A stretch of DNA of 64,000 bases from UBA961 sp014191195 (GCA_964204605.1 OZ123195.1:1426001-1490000); one strand, 5' to 3'; shown: positions 27,919-37,876, counted from the first letter of the stretch. Notes: generated by a model not told the origin, from the letters alone. Numbers and translations: made by a program.

Positions 27919-29249
27919 ACAAATATATATACTTTATCATAGTACTTTCTTTTTGCTTAGATACCGAAATATCTGCGATAGCTGCAGATACTTTATCGCT
28001 TACAGAAGTAATTGACATTACTTTAGATCATTCTTATTCAATCAAAATTGCTGCAAATGATGCAGCAATAGCTTCAGCAAATGCAACAAGAGCTGCTGCT
28101 GGTATGTTGCCAGTGGTATCAGCAACTATTGGACAGATTGGTGGCTTAAATGATATCAATCAGTCATTATTAAGTGGCCAAGAAATTAACCGTTTAGGTG
28201 CTGGTAATAAACAAAGTTCGGCTAATATTGCATTAAATTGGACATTATTCGATGGATTTGGCATGTTTGCAAATTATGATAGATTGCTAGCTTTAAAAAA
28301 CATGGGAGAATTGAAACTTCGATCTTCTATCGAGAACACTATCAGTAAAGTTATCATGTCTTATTGTACAATGGTTCGTAATCAAGCAATGATTCAATCA
28401 TCTTTATTCAGAGAAGAATTATCCAAAGAACGATTACGATTATCCGTTTTACGATTTTCAGTAGGAAGATCTGGAGAACAAGATACTTTGCAAGCTTCTA
28501 TAGATTTTCAATCTGATAAAACTGCAACATTAAGAATCGTGGAACAGTACAAAGCATCAAGATTACAATTAAATAATTTTATGGGTGGATATCATGACAC
28601 AGTATATACTGTGACATCACATTTCCCATCTATACATTATGATTCAACTAAGCTTAATGAACACACGGTTATCCAATCTAATATAGATTTACAGGCAATA
28701 AAAGCAGGAATTATATCTGCTGATGCAGCATTAGAGCAGGTTAAAGCAAGATCATATCCTCGATTATCGTTAAATACCGCTTATTCTTATAATCAATCTA
28801 ATAATGACGGTTCTTTTGTCATATCTAATCAAACCAAAGGCGCAAGTTTCAATATCACAGCACAATATGATGTTTTAGATGGATTCCTTTTCTCTCAAAA
28901 AAAAGAAATTGCAAGTCTACAATTAGAAAATGTAGGAATACAATACAAAGAACTTGAACAATTATTGCTTACCTCATTTAGAATAGCAAAAGGTTCTTTT
29001 GATACATATACTGCTATTGATAAACTTGAAGAAAATAATGTGTTGATTGCCAAAAAAAATAGCGAAATCGCTTTTGAAAAACTTAAACAAGGAACCATGA
29101 GTTCCTATGATTTTAGAGTAACTCAACAATCTATTTATGAAGCCCAGTTTAGAAGTATACAAGCTAAATATGAAAGGATGCTTTCTTTATCAGAATTGAT
29201 GAAAATTACCAGTAATTTTAATTCATTACTTGAAAAAAGGACACCTTAA
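27915..29249 (+). CDS. TolC-family outer membrane efflux protein
   Basis: A 444-residue protein with a signal peptide and the tandem helical repeat of TolC/OprM channels: SLTEVIDITLDHSYSIKIAANDAAIASANATRAAAGMLP in the first half and its counterpart LQAIKAGIISADAALEQVKARSYPRLSLNTAYSYN in the second. It forms an outer-membrane and periplasmic tunnel for export by tripartite pumps or type I systems. No adaptor protein or inner-membrane pump is adjacent. The true start is ATG 27915, whose ATGA overlaps the stop of the lipoprotein gene; a longer TTG-initiated reading would lack a clean signal peptide. The histidine kinase gene starts 2 nt downstream. Confidence 0.88.
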   Translation: MNKYIYFIIVLSFCLDTEISAIAADTLSLTEVIDITLDHSYSIKIAANDAAIASANATRAAAGMLPVVSATIGQIGGLNDINQSLLSGQEINRLGAGNKQSSANIALNWTLFDGFGMFANYDRLLALKNMGELKLRSSIENTISKVIMSYCTMVRNQAMIQSSLFREELSKERLRLSVLRFSVGRSGEQDTLQASIDFQSDKTATLRIVEQYKASRLQLNNFMGGYHDTVYTVTSHFPSIHYDSTKLNEHTVIQSNIDLQAIKAGIISADAALEQVKARSYPRLSLNTAYSYNQSNNDGSFVISNQTKGASFNITAQYDVLDGFLFSQKKEIASLQLENVGIQYKELEQLLLTSFRIAKGSFDTYTAIDKLEENNVLIAKKNSEIAFEKLKQGTMSSYDFRVTQQSIYEAQFRSIQAKYERMLSLSELMKITSNFNSLLEKRTP

Positions 29250-29251
29250 CA

Positions 29252-31492
29252 TTGAGAGCAATCTATTGCATAGTATTAAGTATAAGTATTCATGTGTGCT
29301 TTCAATTGAATGTACTGGCTACTCAATTTTATCCTATAAACTATTCTATTCAAAAAAATGGTAATGGTATTCAATGGCATTTAGATAAAGAGAATCATCG
29401 TGTTTATCGCTTATTTGCATCCAGTATTTTAGGGAACAATAATAATATGATAAGCATAAGTAATAATCTACTTTCGGTAGATGAACAATTACTCATGCTT
29501 CCATCTGCCCCACAGGATCTTATCAGCATTCATAAAAATACTTTTTTAGTTAGTACAAATGGTAATCTTCCCAGACTATTCTTATGTGATATTAAAGGGA
29601 AAATCCTCAAATCGGAACTATTACCAAAGCAATCGATTATTGATGCAACCAAATGGATTTCTATTGATACTACTAAAGGTAAGGCATTACTTGTCTATGG
29701 GAACAATCTATTATCTATTGATATTAATACTTTACAGCATACTATAATTTCACAACAAGTTCTTACCGTTGAACCTTATCCATTGGGTGCATATTTATTA
29801 ATAAAAGCTGGGGGCGGTGTAATTCTTCAAAAAGTAACATGTAATGGAGATATTTTATTTGAATTCCCTTTTTCCTCATTAGGAACTACATATAGAATTC
29901 AGCATATCAATGATCATGTATTGGTATTAGGAAATGCATCTAGTTCGGCTAGTTCTGGCTTTGTGTATTCTATTAAGAATGGAAAACAAAATATGGTTTT
30001 TTTACCGTGTATTCCTCAATTATGCTGTTTACGAGAAGATGATCAACATGCGATACAACTTGCATGGATAGAAGAAAATGAAGCTGGACAATTTTCTTTT
30101 GTCGTCTCAAATTTGAATGGAAATCCAAAGAAAAGTCAATTACCTGAAGAGTGTTTATCACCAATTTCATTATCTACATCAGATAATGTTATGTATGCAC
30201 TTTTTTCTAATCATATCTGTACCATTGATATGGGATCTGAATCATTTTCCTTAATCGCAGCAAGCCGTCTAGGAAAAATGAGAGTATTCGAAGGTTCAAT
30301 ACCCCAGATTATCTCGATAGATAATCAACTATTGATTTCTTCACAATCAGATTATATGATAGTGTCAAAAAGCAAAGATTATTTTTGGTGGATTAAAACG
30401 ATCGCTTCAAATTCAATCTGGTATATAATGTGTGTATCTGCATGTATTCTGCTTTATTATCTTTTTAGGGGTTATGAAAGACAAAAAAGATTCTTATCGG
30501 CAAGTATGGAATTAAGTGGAATCGGACTTATTCTTGGCATAGATGCAAAAGGAATGTTAAATAGAACTAATGCAACAGCTAGAGATATATTACACATAAC
30601 AGCAGATATTCCTTTATACCAACATTTTAGATTTTATTGTCAAAAGCCTGGATTACATAATGTATTATCATTTATAGAAGAAGCATTATTAATTCAAACT
30701 CCAATACATCAAAAGATTCATATAGAATCACAAAATGGAGATCAAGAAATGATTTGGTCTGCAACTCCATTAATAAGTATTAGCGGAAATTTTTCAGGCT
30801 TAATAGTAACTGGATTTGATATCACAGAGGAATTAGAAAAAAAAAGGCTTAGTAATTGGGCTCAATTATCTCATGATATGCAAACAAATCTTTCAATCAT
30901 TTTATTGAATGCCCAACAAATTAATGTTGAACACTCCAAACCAGATCAAGAAAGAAAAAAGAAGATACTTTCTCAAAGTTCATTGCTAATGCAGAGAGTA
31001 AGAGATATTCTTTCTGTTGGCCGTGATGAAGAACCCAATATATCTCAAAATGATGCACTTGTTCTTTGCCGAAATGTCATTACAGAATTTGATGATGCCT
31101 TCTTTCCCAATGTAAAACTATTATCTAATGGAAAAAACTTCATTTTTGAATGTGATCCAATAAAACTAACTCGAGCATTAAGAAATGCTGTAGAAAATGG
31201 AATTCGGGCATTGCAAAAAAAAGAAGGGATTGTGGAGTTATCGTGTTCTCATAACAAAGAGAATGTGTACTTTACCATAACTGATAATGGAATAGGAATG
31301 GATAATATCACCATAGAAAATATGATGAAACCATATTTCACGACAAAAAAAAGATTGGGTGGCTATGGTATTGGCACAATGATTATGCAAAAAGTAGCAG
31401 AACTTCATCATGGTAGTATTGCCGTTAAATCAGAGCAAGGCAAAGGAAGTTCTATCATCTTTACAATTCCACGGGAATATAAAAAAAAGTAA
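29252..31492 (+). CDS. Sensor histidine kinase with periplasmic propeller-like domain and PAS
   Basis: A 746-residue membrane kinase. A signal-like N-terminus is followed by about 350 periplasmic residues rich in beta strands (propeller-like, family not identified), one membrane helix at about 385-405, a PAS domain at about 415-525, the phospho-acceptor segment LSHDMQTNLSIILL with His541, and a HATPase domain with N-box LRNAVENGIRAL, G1 DNGIGMD and G2 GGYGIGT. It would autophosphorylate in response to an envelope signal. No response regulator gene is next to it. The start is TTG 29252, two bases after the tolC stop; no ATG near the N-terminus preserves the signal sequence. Coupling with tolC and the lipoprotein suggests it monitors the envelope. 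Confidence 0.82.
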   Translation: MRAIYCIVLSISIHVCFQLNVLATQFYPINYSIQKNGNGIQWHLDKENHRVYRLFASSILGNNNNMISISNNLLSVDEQLLMLPSAPQDLISIHKNTFLVSTNGNLPRLFLCDIKGKILKSELLPKQSIIDATKWISIDTTKGKALLVYGNNLLSIDINTLQHTIISQQVLTVEPYPLGAYLLIKAGGGVILQKVTCNGDILFEFPFSSLGTTYRIQHINDHVLVLGNASSSASSGFVYSIKNGKQNMVFLPCIPQLCCLREDDQHAIQLAWIEENEAGQFSFVVSNLNGNPKKSQLPEECLSPISLSTSDNVMYALFSNHICTIDMGSESFSLIAASRLGKMRVFEGSIPQIISIDNQLLISSQSDYMIVSKSKDYFWWIKTIASNSIWYIMCVSACILLYYLFRGYERQKRFLSASMELSGIGLILGIDAKGMLNRTNATARDILHITADIPLYQHFRFYCQKPGLHNVLSFIEEALLIQTPIHQKIHIESQNGDQEMIWSATPLISISGNFSGLIVTGFDITEELEKKRLSNWAQLSHDMQTNLSIILLNAQQINVEHSKPDQERKKKILSQSSLLMQRVRDILSVGRDEEPNISQNDALVLCRNVITEFDDAFFPNVKLLSNGKNFIFECDPIKLTRALRNAVENGIRALQKKEGIVELSCSHNKENVYFTITDNGIGMDNITIENMMKPYFTTKKRLGGYGIGTMIMQKVAELHHGSIAVKSEQGKGSSIIFTIPREYKKK

Positions 31493-31516
31493 ACTGAATT
31501 ATTTCCAGTTTTTTAT
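31491..31516 (+). terminator. Probable weak intrinsic terminator after the histidine kinase
   Basis: AAACTG (31491-31496) pairs with CAGTTT (31506-31511), preceded by an A-run and followed by T-rich TTTATAT. The stem begins inside the stop codon. The 6-bp stem is short, so efficiency is doubtful. Confidence 0.45.
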
Positions 31517-31561
31517 ATCGATTTACCTTTATATTACTTGTTCTCCCCTATTTATCATTAT

Positions 31562-32722
31562 ATGAACCACATATCCTTACATATTCCCTCTTTAACAGGT
31601 ATCAGAGCAATTGCAGCTGGAATTGTCTTTTTAGGCCATATGATTCATTTACATGAACTTGATACATATCCTATTATGCATTATGGATGGATTGGTGTCA
31701 ATATATTTTTTGCACTTTCAGGATATCTATTTACACATTTATATGCAGATACATTATTACATGGTACATTTTCTTGGACAGATTATCTGAAAAGAAGGAT
31801 CATAAGAATCTATCCTTTAACTACAGTAGTTACAATGATTTGTATCATTTCTAATATAGGAGTATTTAGCTATGCAAATATAATCACGCATATACTCCTG
31901 ATTCACTCATGGTTCCCTGCGTATAGAATGTCTATAAATGCACCTATGTGGTCATTAACTATAGAGGAAAGCTATTATCTTATTGCTCCTTTTTTGATTT
32001 ATTCATGTGCACTTATTTCAGATGCAGTTTTTGCAAAGCTACATACCTATACTTCCATCATAAAGAAATATTCATTATTCTTTATCATGATAATAGTATT
32101 GTGGATTGGTAGTATTGCATTTTCTAGGGGTTCCGTTGGATTATATCAAGACATGATTATGTATTGGTTTGGAAAATGGGATAATGATGCTTTAACAATG
32201 ACTATTTTTGGTAGGATGTCTGATTTTGTAGCAGGTATGTTGATAGCTATAATTGCAAGATATTTACCACCACAAAAATCTAAACATGGTGATATTATCT
32301 CAAGCATAGGGATTATGTTATTGATTTTTTCTCTTCAGTTTATCATAATGCAAGGTGGGCCAAATTCTGCAGGGCTTCATAAGATGTCTGTTTGGGCTTT
32401 TGCAGGAATTCCACTTGGAGCCTCTATCTTATTTTATGGTTTGCATTCAGGTGGTTTATTGAACACTATATTATCTTCTAAACTTTTCATATTATTGGGT
32501 GAAAGTTCTTTTGCTTTATATGTGATACAATTTATAGCCCTACCTGGCATTCCCAATGCATCGATGGGTTTGCAAATGTATGTAGAAGCACAAAACATAC
32601 ATTTTTTACTAGCAGCTTTGATTAGTTATATGAGTTTTGCCTTAATAGCGTTTATTGTTCATATTGCATTCGAGAAGCCAATCACTTCTTATTTACGAGG
32701 TAAATTTATAGTAAATACTTAA
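31562..32722 (+). CDS. Acyltransferase family 3 membrane protein (OafA-like)
   Basis: A 386-residue integral membrane acyltransferase with about ten hydrophobic helices. The family hallmarks are present: SLTGIRAIAAGIVFLGHMIH with the conserved Arg and the proposed catalytic His, WIGVNIFFALSGYL, the RRIIRIYPL motif and MWSLTIEESYYL with the conserved Glu. Members O-acetylate or otherwise acylate polysaccharide, lipid A, peptidoglycan or antibiotics. The substrate is not indicated here; surface polysaccharide fits the neighbouring glycosyltransferase genes. ATG 31562 is preferred to the upstream in-frame TTG 31538 because it precedes the first helix directly. It lies 69 nt after the histidine kinase. 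Confidence 0.88.
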   Translation: MNHISLHIPSLTGIRAIAAGIVFLGHMIHLHELDTYPIMHYGWIGVNIFFALSGYLFTHLYADTLLHGTFSWTDYLKRRIIRIYPLTTVVTMICIISNIGVFSYANIITHILLIHSWFPAYRMSINAPMWSLTIEESYYLIAPFLIYSCALISDAVFAKLHTYTSIIKKYSLFFIMIIVLWIGSIAFSRGSVGLYQDMIMYWFGKWDNDALTMTIFGRMSDFVAGMLIAIIARYLPPQKSKHGDIISSIGIMLLIFSLQFIIMQGGPNSAGLHKMSVWAFAGIPLGASILFYGLHSGGLLNTILSSKLFILLGESSFALYVIQFIALPGIPNASMGLQMYVEAQNIHFLLAALISYMSFALIAFIVHIAFEKPITSYLRGKFIVNT

Positions 32723-32752
32723 GGTATCATATATTTATATAATGGGGGTATT

Positions 32753-34600
32753 ATGGGGTTTTCACGATGTATTATTACAGGGTTTTGTCTATTGTTTTTT
32801 TATACTTCTTATGGCCAACAATTACCATATGAATGGGGGTTTTATCATGCTGAGTTTCCCAAAAAGAGTAGTTTTTTTGGAGACTATTATCATTCTACAG
32901 GCAATCAAATGCCATATTCAGGATTGGGATTATTCTCTTTGCATCCCCAATCTTTACAAATTCCTAAAACACTATTGCATTTATATTCAAAAAGTGCAGA
33001 TCCAACCCACAATGAGTTATTTCCACCTGCAATATTACGCTTACAAAGCGCATTTGCGCAACAACCAGATAGAACTTTACATATACCATCATCTATTGAG
33101 TTTAGGAGTGGCATCATTGATGATCCTCTGGGCAAAGAAGAACATATTGCAACAATAAAATCTATGGAAATGATGGGAAATCCATTTGATGTAAAGATGT
33201 TTTCTGTACATGGGAACAAACCTAGGGGATTAGATTTTCGAATTCAAAAAACAGACATGCTCGGTACCGAAAAAGATGGTGATATATCGGTAATGTGTAT
33301 GCTAACAGCACATCATTCTTCAATAGCCGCAGGATCTTTTAGAGATGATTGGCTTCCCAGAATTGGAATTGGTAATGATGTGCCCAAAGAAATGTTACAT
33401 ATAGGTAGAAAATTAACATTTCATTCAGGAGGAAGTTCTCGTATTGCAGATAATCTTTTTTATGATATCAATAATAATTGCAATAGAAGAATTGATCCAG
33501 GCCCAGGGGCTGCAATATCTATGTATAAAGGTTCAATATCATTAGGAATATCATCGAATCCAGATAACTTTTCAGAACCTGTATCATTTGAATGGGGCAA
33601 TCTAAATACGTTTAGAGGCATGATTATTCAACAGGATGGGAACATAGGTATAGGACAGAAATTTCCAGAATCTACTGTAGACATTGTGTCTTCACATCAA
33701 ACACAAGGACAATCAGTATTGAGAATTAGGAATAATCAATGGAATACCCTGTTTGATATAAAGAATAATGGCTTTTTAGGAATCAATAACTCTTCACCTA
33801 AAGATCATCTTCACATTGGTAAGCAATTTACTCTACACTCAGGAATAACTTCTTTTCTTGCAGAAAATGCATACATAGATACAGATACTTTAAAGAATAT
33901 TGATGCAGGAAATTCTGGATTTATTCGGTTTCAGAATGGACAAATCATTCTTGCAAATTCGGTACATAATACTGTTCCTCATTCATCCATCGATATTCTA
34001 AGAAATAAAGAAAATTCTTATTCATTAAGAGGAATCTCTATAGACCCAGAACAGGCATTTATAGGGATAGGTACTGTATTACCAAAGGCAAGCTTACATA
34101 TTCTTTCTGTCTCAAATGACTCGATGTCTGCGGCTTTAAAGATTTCTTCTCAATCTGATAATACATTATTAACTGTGTTAGATAATGGAAAAGTAGGAAT
34201 TGGAATATCACAACCAGAACAATCTCTTCATATTCTGGGGAATGTTCAAATTGGGAAACAAAAAAATCTAGGACAATTATGCCAAGATTCAACATATAAT
34301 CTAAGTGTTGATGGGGCTATTATTACCAAAGAACTTATCATAACATCAGAATCATGGGCAGATACAGTGTTTTCCAAAAACTATTCGCTTATGGAACCCC
34401 TTGAACTCGAAAACTTTATCAATCAATATCATCATCTGCCTAATATTCCAAAAGAATCGGACATCACTCAACATGGTATTCATATTGGTTCGATGCACAT
34501 TGCGCTCCTTAAAAAAATAGAAGAACTTACATTATATGTCATTGCTTTACACAAAAAACAAGGTCAATTGGAAGAATTACTTAGTACAAATAAACATTAA
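32753..34600 (+). CDS. Secreted protein with endosialidase-chaperone/tail-fibre-like C-terminus
   Basis: A 615-residue exported protein with a signal peptide ending TSYGQ. The middle holds repeated GIGxxxPxxxLHI units (MLHIGRKLTFHSGG, DHLHIGKQFTLHSG, GIGTVLPKASLHIL, GIGISQPEQSLHIL), a pattern seen in Bacteroidota proteins of tail-fibre type. The C-terminus SWADTVFSKNYSLMEP...HHLPNIPKESDI...GSMHIALLKKIEELTLY closely resembles the peptidase S74/endosialidase-chaperone-like domain, which trimerises fibre proteins. In cellular (non-phage) genomes these are secreted proteins of unknown role. It lies 30 nt after the acyltransferase. The ATG is preceded by GGGGG, 7 nt away. Confidence 0.65.
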   Translation: MGFSRCIITGFCLLFFYTSYGQQLPYEWGFYHAEFPKKSSFFGDYYHSTGNQMPYSGLGLFSLHPQSLQIPKTLLHLYSKSADPTHNELFPPAILRLQSAFAQQPDRTLHIPSSIEFRSGIIDDPLGKEEHIATIKSMEMMGNPFDVKMFSVHGNKPRGLDFRIQKTDMLGTEKDGDISVMCMLTAHHSSIAAGSFRDDWLPRIGIGNDVPKEMLHIGRKLTFHSGGSSRIADNLFYDINNNCNRRIDPGPGAAISMYKGSISLGISSNPDNFSEPVSFEWGNLNTFRGMIIQQDGNIGIGQKFPESTVDIVSSHQTQGQSVLRIRNNQWNTLFDIKNNGFLGINNSSPKDHLHIGKQFTLHSGITSFLAENAYIDTDTLKNIDAGNSGFIRFQNGQIILANSVHNTVPHSSIDILRNKENSYSLRGISIDPEQAFIGIGTVLPKASLHILSVSNDSMSAALKISSQSDNTLLTVLDNGKVGIGISQPEQSLHILGNVQIGKQKNLGQLCQDSTYNLSVDGAIITKELIITSESWADTVFSKNYSLMEPLELENFINQYHHLPNIPKESDITQHGIHIGSMHIALLKKIEELTLYVIALHKKQGQLEELLSTNKH

Positions 34601-34621
34601 AATTTTGGGGGATATTGATAC

Positions 34622-36031
34622 ATGAAAACAGTATTAACATTATATATATTATTCAATATAAGTTCTATTCATTGTCTAGAAAATGACTGGATCAGTTTCT
34701 ATAAACCAGGAATTATTGATAATCATAGGAATATAGACAATATTCTTAAAACATCAGATCATCTTTTAGTTAGTGGAATTTTCTATCAAACATTGAGTGA
34801 AAATCCATTTTCACAAGACATTCATTTTATTTCAGAATGGAAAAATTCTCAATTTACTGCTTTGGGCCAAGGAGTAAACTCACAAGTTCATGCAATGTGT
34901 AAAGGCCCAGATGGGAATATATATATAGCTGGAGAATTTTCTAAAGCAGGTGGTTTACCAGCCAGAATGCTGGCACAATGGAATGGTAAAACGTGGAAAG
35001 CAATGGATGGATTTTCATATGGAAGAATAAATTCGATAGTAGCAGATAGTAATCACTTGTATATAGCAGGAATTTTTAATGATATCAATGGAAAAGAATA
35101 TAATTCGATAGCACAATATATAAAAGGAAAATGGCAGCCTCTTGCTGAAGGCATAAAGTTATTACATTATAATCCATATTCTTCGCCCATTGCTAATATA
35201 ACAGCAATGTGTGTACATGAGAATGATGTTTATGTGATAGGTAATTTCGATCAAGCAGGTAAAGAATTAGCCAGAAATATCGCTAAATGGGACGGAAAAA
35301 CTTGGTCTGCAATTGGCACGGGAATTAAAGGTTATCCTAAAGCAATAGCAGTAAATCATACAGGGGAAATCTTTGTTTCAACTATGCAAGAAAATCAATC
35401 AATATTACAGCAAATGCCACTATACCATTGGCATAATAACACGTGGAATACAATTCCTTTACCTCCATATTGTCAACAAATAAATACGATTCAAGCATAT
35501 GGCAATGATATATATATCGGAGGTGATTTTAGGCTAGATGATGATATTGATGATATGGGAATAGCAAAATTGAATGGTATTACATGGGAAAGTGTTGAAG
35601 GTGGAATAGTAGGATCTGTACAAAGCCTTTTTGTATGTAAAGATACATTATATGTTGGTGGAAACATTAAAAGTATTGGAACTCAACATAAACCAAGTAT
35701 AAATATTGCAGCTTTTGTACTAGATAAGACGATACAAAATGATACGAATCATATAGCTGGTGAATCCATTAATAATCTTCTTCTATTTCCAAATCCAAGT
35801 AATCAACAAGAAATTAATATCGATTTTATCGTAAAAAAAGAAGGACTTATCTCTATAGAAATCATTGATATAAAAGGAAGAAAAATTGCATCATTTGCAG
35901 AGGGATGGTATAATCAAGGACATCAAACAATAATATGGAATTTTTCAAAGGGTATATCTTCTGGACAATATACTTGCATTATACATCACGATAATTCTAT
36001 AACTACTTCTGTTTTTACAATTATTCAATAA
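34622..36031 (+). CDS. Secreted beta-propeller-like protein with T9SS sorting domain
   Basis: A 469-residue protein. The N-terminus is hydrophobic and probably a signal peptide. Repeated units of about 50-60 residues follow, each with the pattern ...IYIAGEFSKAGGLPARMLAQWNGKTWKAM...; further copies read LYIAGIFNDINGKEYNSIAQY, VYVIGNFDQAGKELARNIAKW and IYIGGDF...GIAKLNGITWESV. This is a propeller-like repeat common in secreted Bacteroidota and Chlorobi proteins. The last 80 residues (LLLFPNPSNQQEINIDF...IDIKGRKIASF...GISSGQYTCII) are a type A T9SS C-terminal sorting domain, so the protein is translocated across the outer membrane. Function is unknown. GGGGGA lies about 9 nt before the ATG. It lies between two other secreted-protein genes with short gaps, so one transcript is likely. 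Confidence 0.75.
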   Translation: MKTVLTLYILFNISSIHCLENDWISFYKPGIIDNHRNIDNILKTSDHLLVSGIFYQTLSENPFSQDIHFISEWKNSQFTALGQGVNSQVHAMCKGPDGNIYIAGEFSKAGGLPARMLAQWNGKTWKAMDGFSYGRINSIVADSNHLYIAGIFNDINGKEYNSIAQYIKGKWQPLAEGIKLLHYNPYSSPIANITAMCVHENDVYVIGNFDQAGKELARNIAKWDGKTWSAIGTGIKGYPKAIAVNHTGEIFVSTMQENQSILQQMPLYHWHNNTWNTIPLPPYCQQINTIQAYGNDIYIGGDFRLDDDIDDMGIAKLNGITWESVEGGIVGSVQSLFVCKDTLYVGGNIKSIGTQHKPSINIAAFVLDKTIQNDTNHIAGESINNLLLFPNPSNQQEINIDFIVKKEGLISIEIIDIKGRKIASFAEGWYNQGHQTIIWNFSKGISSGQYTCIIHHDNSITTSVFTIIQ

Positions 36032-36040
36032 GGGAATGCT

Positions 36041-37858
36041 ATGAAAAAAGTTAAAAGGGTTCTTTTGATCATTATATTTTGTAGTCCACTTTATGCCCAT
36101 AAAGAACCAACACATCAATATATTATTAAAGAAGCGTATTCATTATTAATCCATCATTTAGGAACATCAATTCCAGAATTTGATATACATATTTTAGGAA
36201 ATGATGGCACATGTACCGAAGGAGAATTTGACAAAGTTTCTGATTTTCGCTGGCAGTATAGTACTGTTCCAGGTGGTGCTTGGAGTGAAGATATACAAGA
36301 CCCAATTCGCTTTATGCATGAAAAAGATATTCTCTTCGGCTTTGGTAAGGGGTCTTTAACAAGCATCAATCATTTTTGGGATCCAGACTCAAGGAATCCA
36401 CAGTATAATGAAACTTTTCGATTGGCTTTGAATCATAATCCATGGCCGTATTCATGGCTGGATTTTTCTATATGTTCAATGGCTCAAAATTTGGATTTTT
36501 TTGTAGACACTGATTTAATGGCATATAAAAAAGCAATGATTTATTTAGGAATTAAAGAATACAAGCCTAAAATCACAGATTATGCTTTCTTTACATTTAA
36601 AGGACAATCGATAGAGAGTCCTGTGTACTTTGGTTATTCCCTATCTGATTGGTACCATGACTATTTTCAATATGGTGACTCTGTTTTACAAAACAGAAAA
36701 AAAGATATTATCTATCAATTCATTGGTAGGGTTTGCCATTTATTAGGCGATATGAGTATTCCTGCGCATGTTCACTGCGATGAACATGGCCTTTGGCATG
36801 ATCCATATGAAGATGCAATGAATTATAAAGAATGGGACGGTAATAAAATGTCTCCTTGTATTGATGAAGATAAAAATATTAGTTCGGCAAAAGAAAGAGT
36901 TGAATTCTGGAATGCCGAAAAAGTTTTCTCCGAAAAAGGTAGCATTGTCAATCCTTGGTGTTATCCAGAAGATCAAAATCCATATTGGCTTTTATTCTAT
37001 ACTACTGCTCAAATCGCTGATCATTTTGCTAGTAATAGAACTAATGGTGATGATCATTATCAATATATTGGTGAAATAGATGAGATTTTGTCTACTGAAA
37101 GAAATGCAATGCAGAAAGGCCCTGTTGAATCATTTTTTTATCCAGGAAATCCAGAAGCAAGTGGATATGCTCATAGAGAGGAAGACTTATTAGCAATTCG
37201 AGATATTACATTTCCTTATGTAATAAGAGCAACTGCAGGTTTACTATATGTATTTGCTACTGAATTTGGTTTGATTAATGAACATTCTGAAAAATGCCCA
37301 AGAGTCTTAACTTTGAAGGATGCTATCTTACAAGCACCTACATATCTTTTTACTGCATCAGATACAATATTCGCTGGAAATGAAATTAAACCACTTATTA
37401 TTTCAAAGAAATCACAACTTGTTGAATTAAGAGCACAAAAAACAATAAGATTAAATCCAGGATTTATTGCAGAAAAAGGGAGCAATGTTCATGCTTATAT
37501 TGGAGAATGTAGTTCTTGTACGCCTGAAGAAAAATTACTTTTAGTAGAAAATAAAAAAACATTTATTGCATCAAAAACAATAAGTGCTTTACAAGTCAAT
37601 GAAAAAGAAGCATATGAATCAACAGAAAAGGTCTCTGGTAATTGTTCAAATAGTTGTTGTAATAATCCAGAAATCTTAAAGATGAGAATATCTAATGTAT
37701 ATAATCAAGAAATTAATGAATGGAATGCCGATGAATCAAAAAGTGATGGAACAGATTTTATCCAATCTATTAAACCTATATTAATAAGAGGGATATATTC
37801 AGTAGACATCCTGTATAAAAATGGAAATTCTCAAAAAAGAAGTTTGACAATTATGTAA
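36041..37858 (+). CDS. Zinc-dependent phospholipase C/S1-P1 nuclease-like secreted protein
   Basis: A 605-residue exported protein. After a short signal peptide (LYAH) comes HKEPTHQYIIKEAY, like the N-terminal His region of zinc-dependent phospholipase C and S1/P1 nuclease folds. Around residues 230-260 lies HLLGDMSIPAHVHCDEHG followed by HDPYE, the His/Asp zinc-ligand helix of that superfamily. The C-terminal part contains AQKTIRLNPGFIAEKGSNVHAYI, a beta-stack segment common in T9SS-exported proteins, then Cys-rich SNCSNSCCNN-like sequence. Phosphodiester hydrolysis of lipids or nucleic acids is plausible but not shown. The ATG follows AAGGGAA. It is the last plus-strand gene before converging radA and forms a three-gene secreted set with the two preceding genes. 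Confidence 0.65.
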   Translation: MKKVKRVLLIIIFCSPLYAHKEPTHQYIIKEAYSLLIHHLGTSIPEFDIHILGNDGTCTEGEFDKVSDFRWQYSTVPGGAWSEDIQDPIRFMHEKDILFGFGKGSLTSINHFWDPDSRNPQYNETFRLALNHNPWPYSWLDFSICSMAQNLDFFVDTDLMAYKKAMIYLGIKEYKPKITDYAFFTFKGQSIESPVYFGYSLSDWYHDYFQYGDSVLQNRKKDIIYQFIGRVCHLLGDMSIPAHVHCDEHGLWHDPYEDAMNYKEWDGNKMSPCIDEDKNISSAKERVEFWNAEKVFSEKGSIVNPWCYPEDQNPYWLLFYTTAQIADHFASNRTNGDDHYQYIGEIDEILSTERNAMQKGPVESFFYPGNPEASGYAHREEDLLAIRDITFPYVIRATAGLLYVFATEFGLINEHSEKCPRVLTLKDAILQAPTYLFTASDTIFAGNEIKPLIISKKSQLVELRAQKTIRLNPGFIAEKGSNVHAYIGECSSCTPEEKLLLVENKKTFIASKTISALQVNEKEAYESTEKVSGNCSNSCCNNPEILKMRISNVYNQEINEWNADESKSDGTDFIQSIKPILIRGIYSVDILYKNGNSQKRSLTIM

Positions 37859-37876
37859 AACACCATTTTTTGATAT

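Noticed and set aside
32742..33158. 138-codon frame overlapping the start of the fibre-like protein gene
   Set aside because: It lies in another frame of a gene with a clear signal peptide and family similarity, and encodes nothing recognisable.
34059..34295. Minus-strand frame inside the fibre-like gene
   Set aside because: Antisense shadow with biased composition; no start signal or motif.
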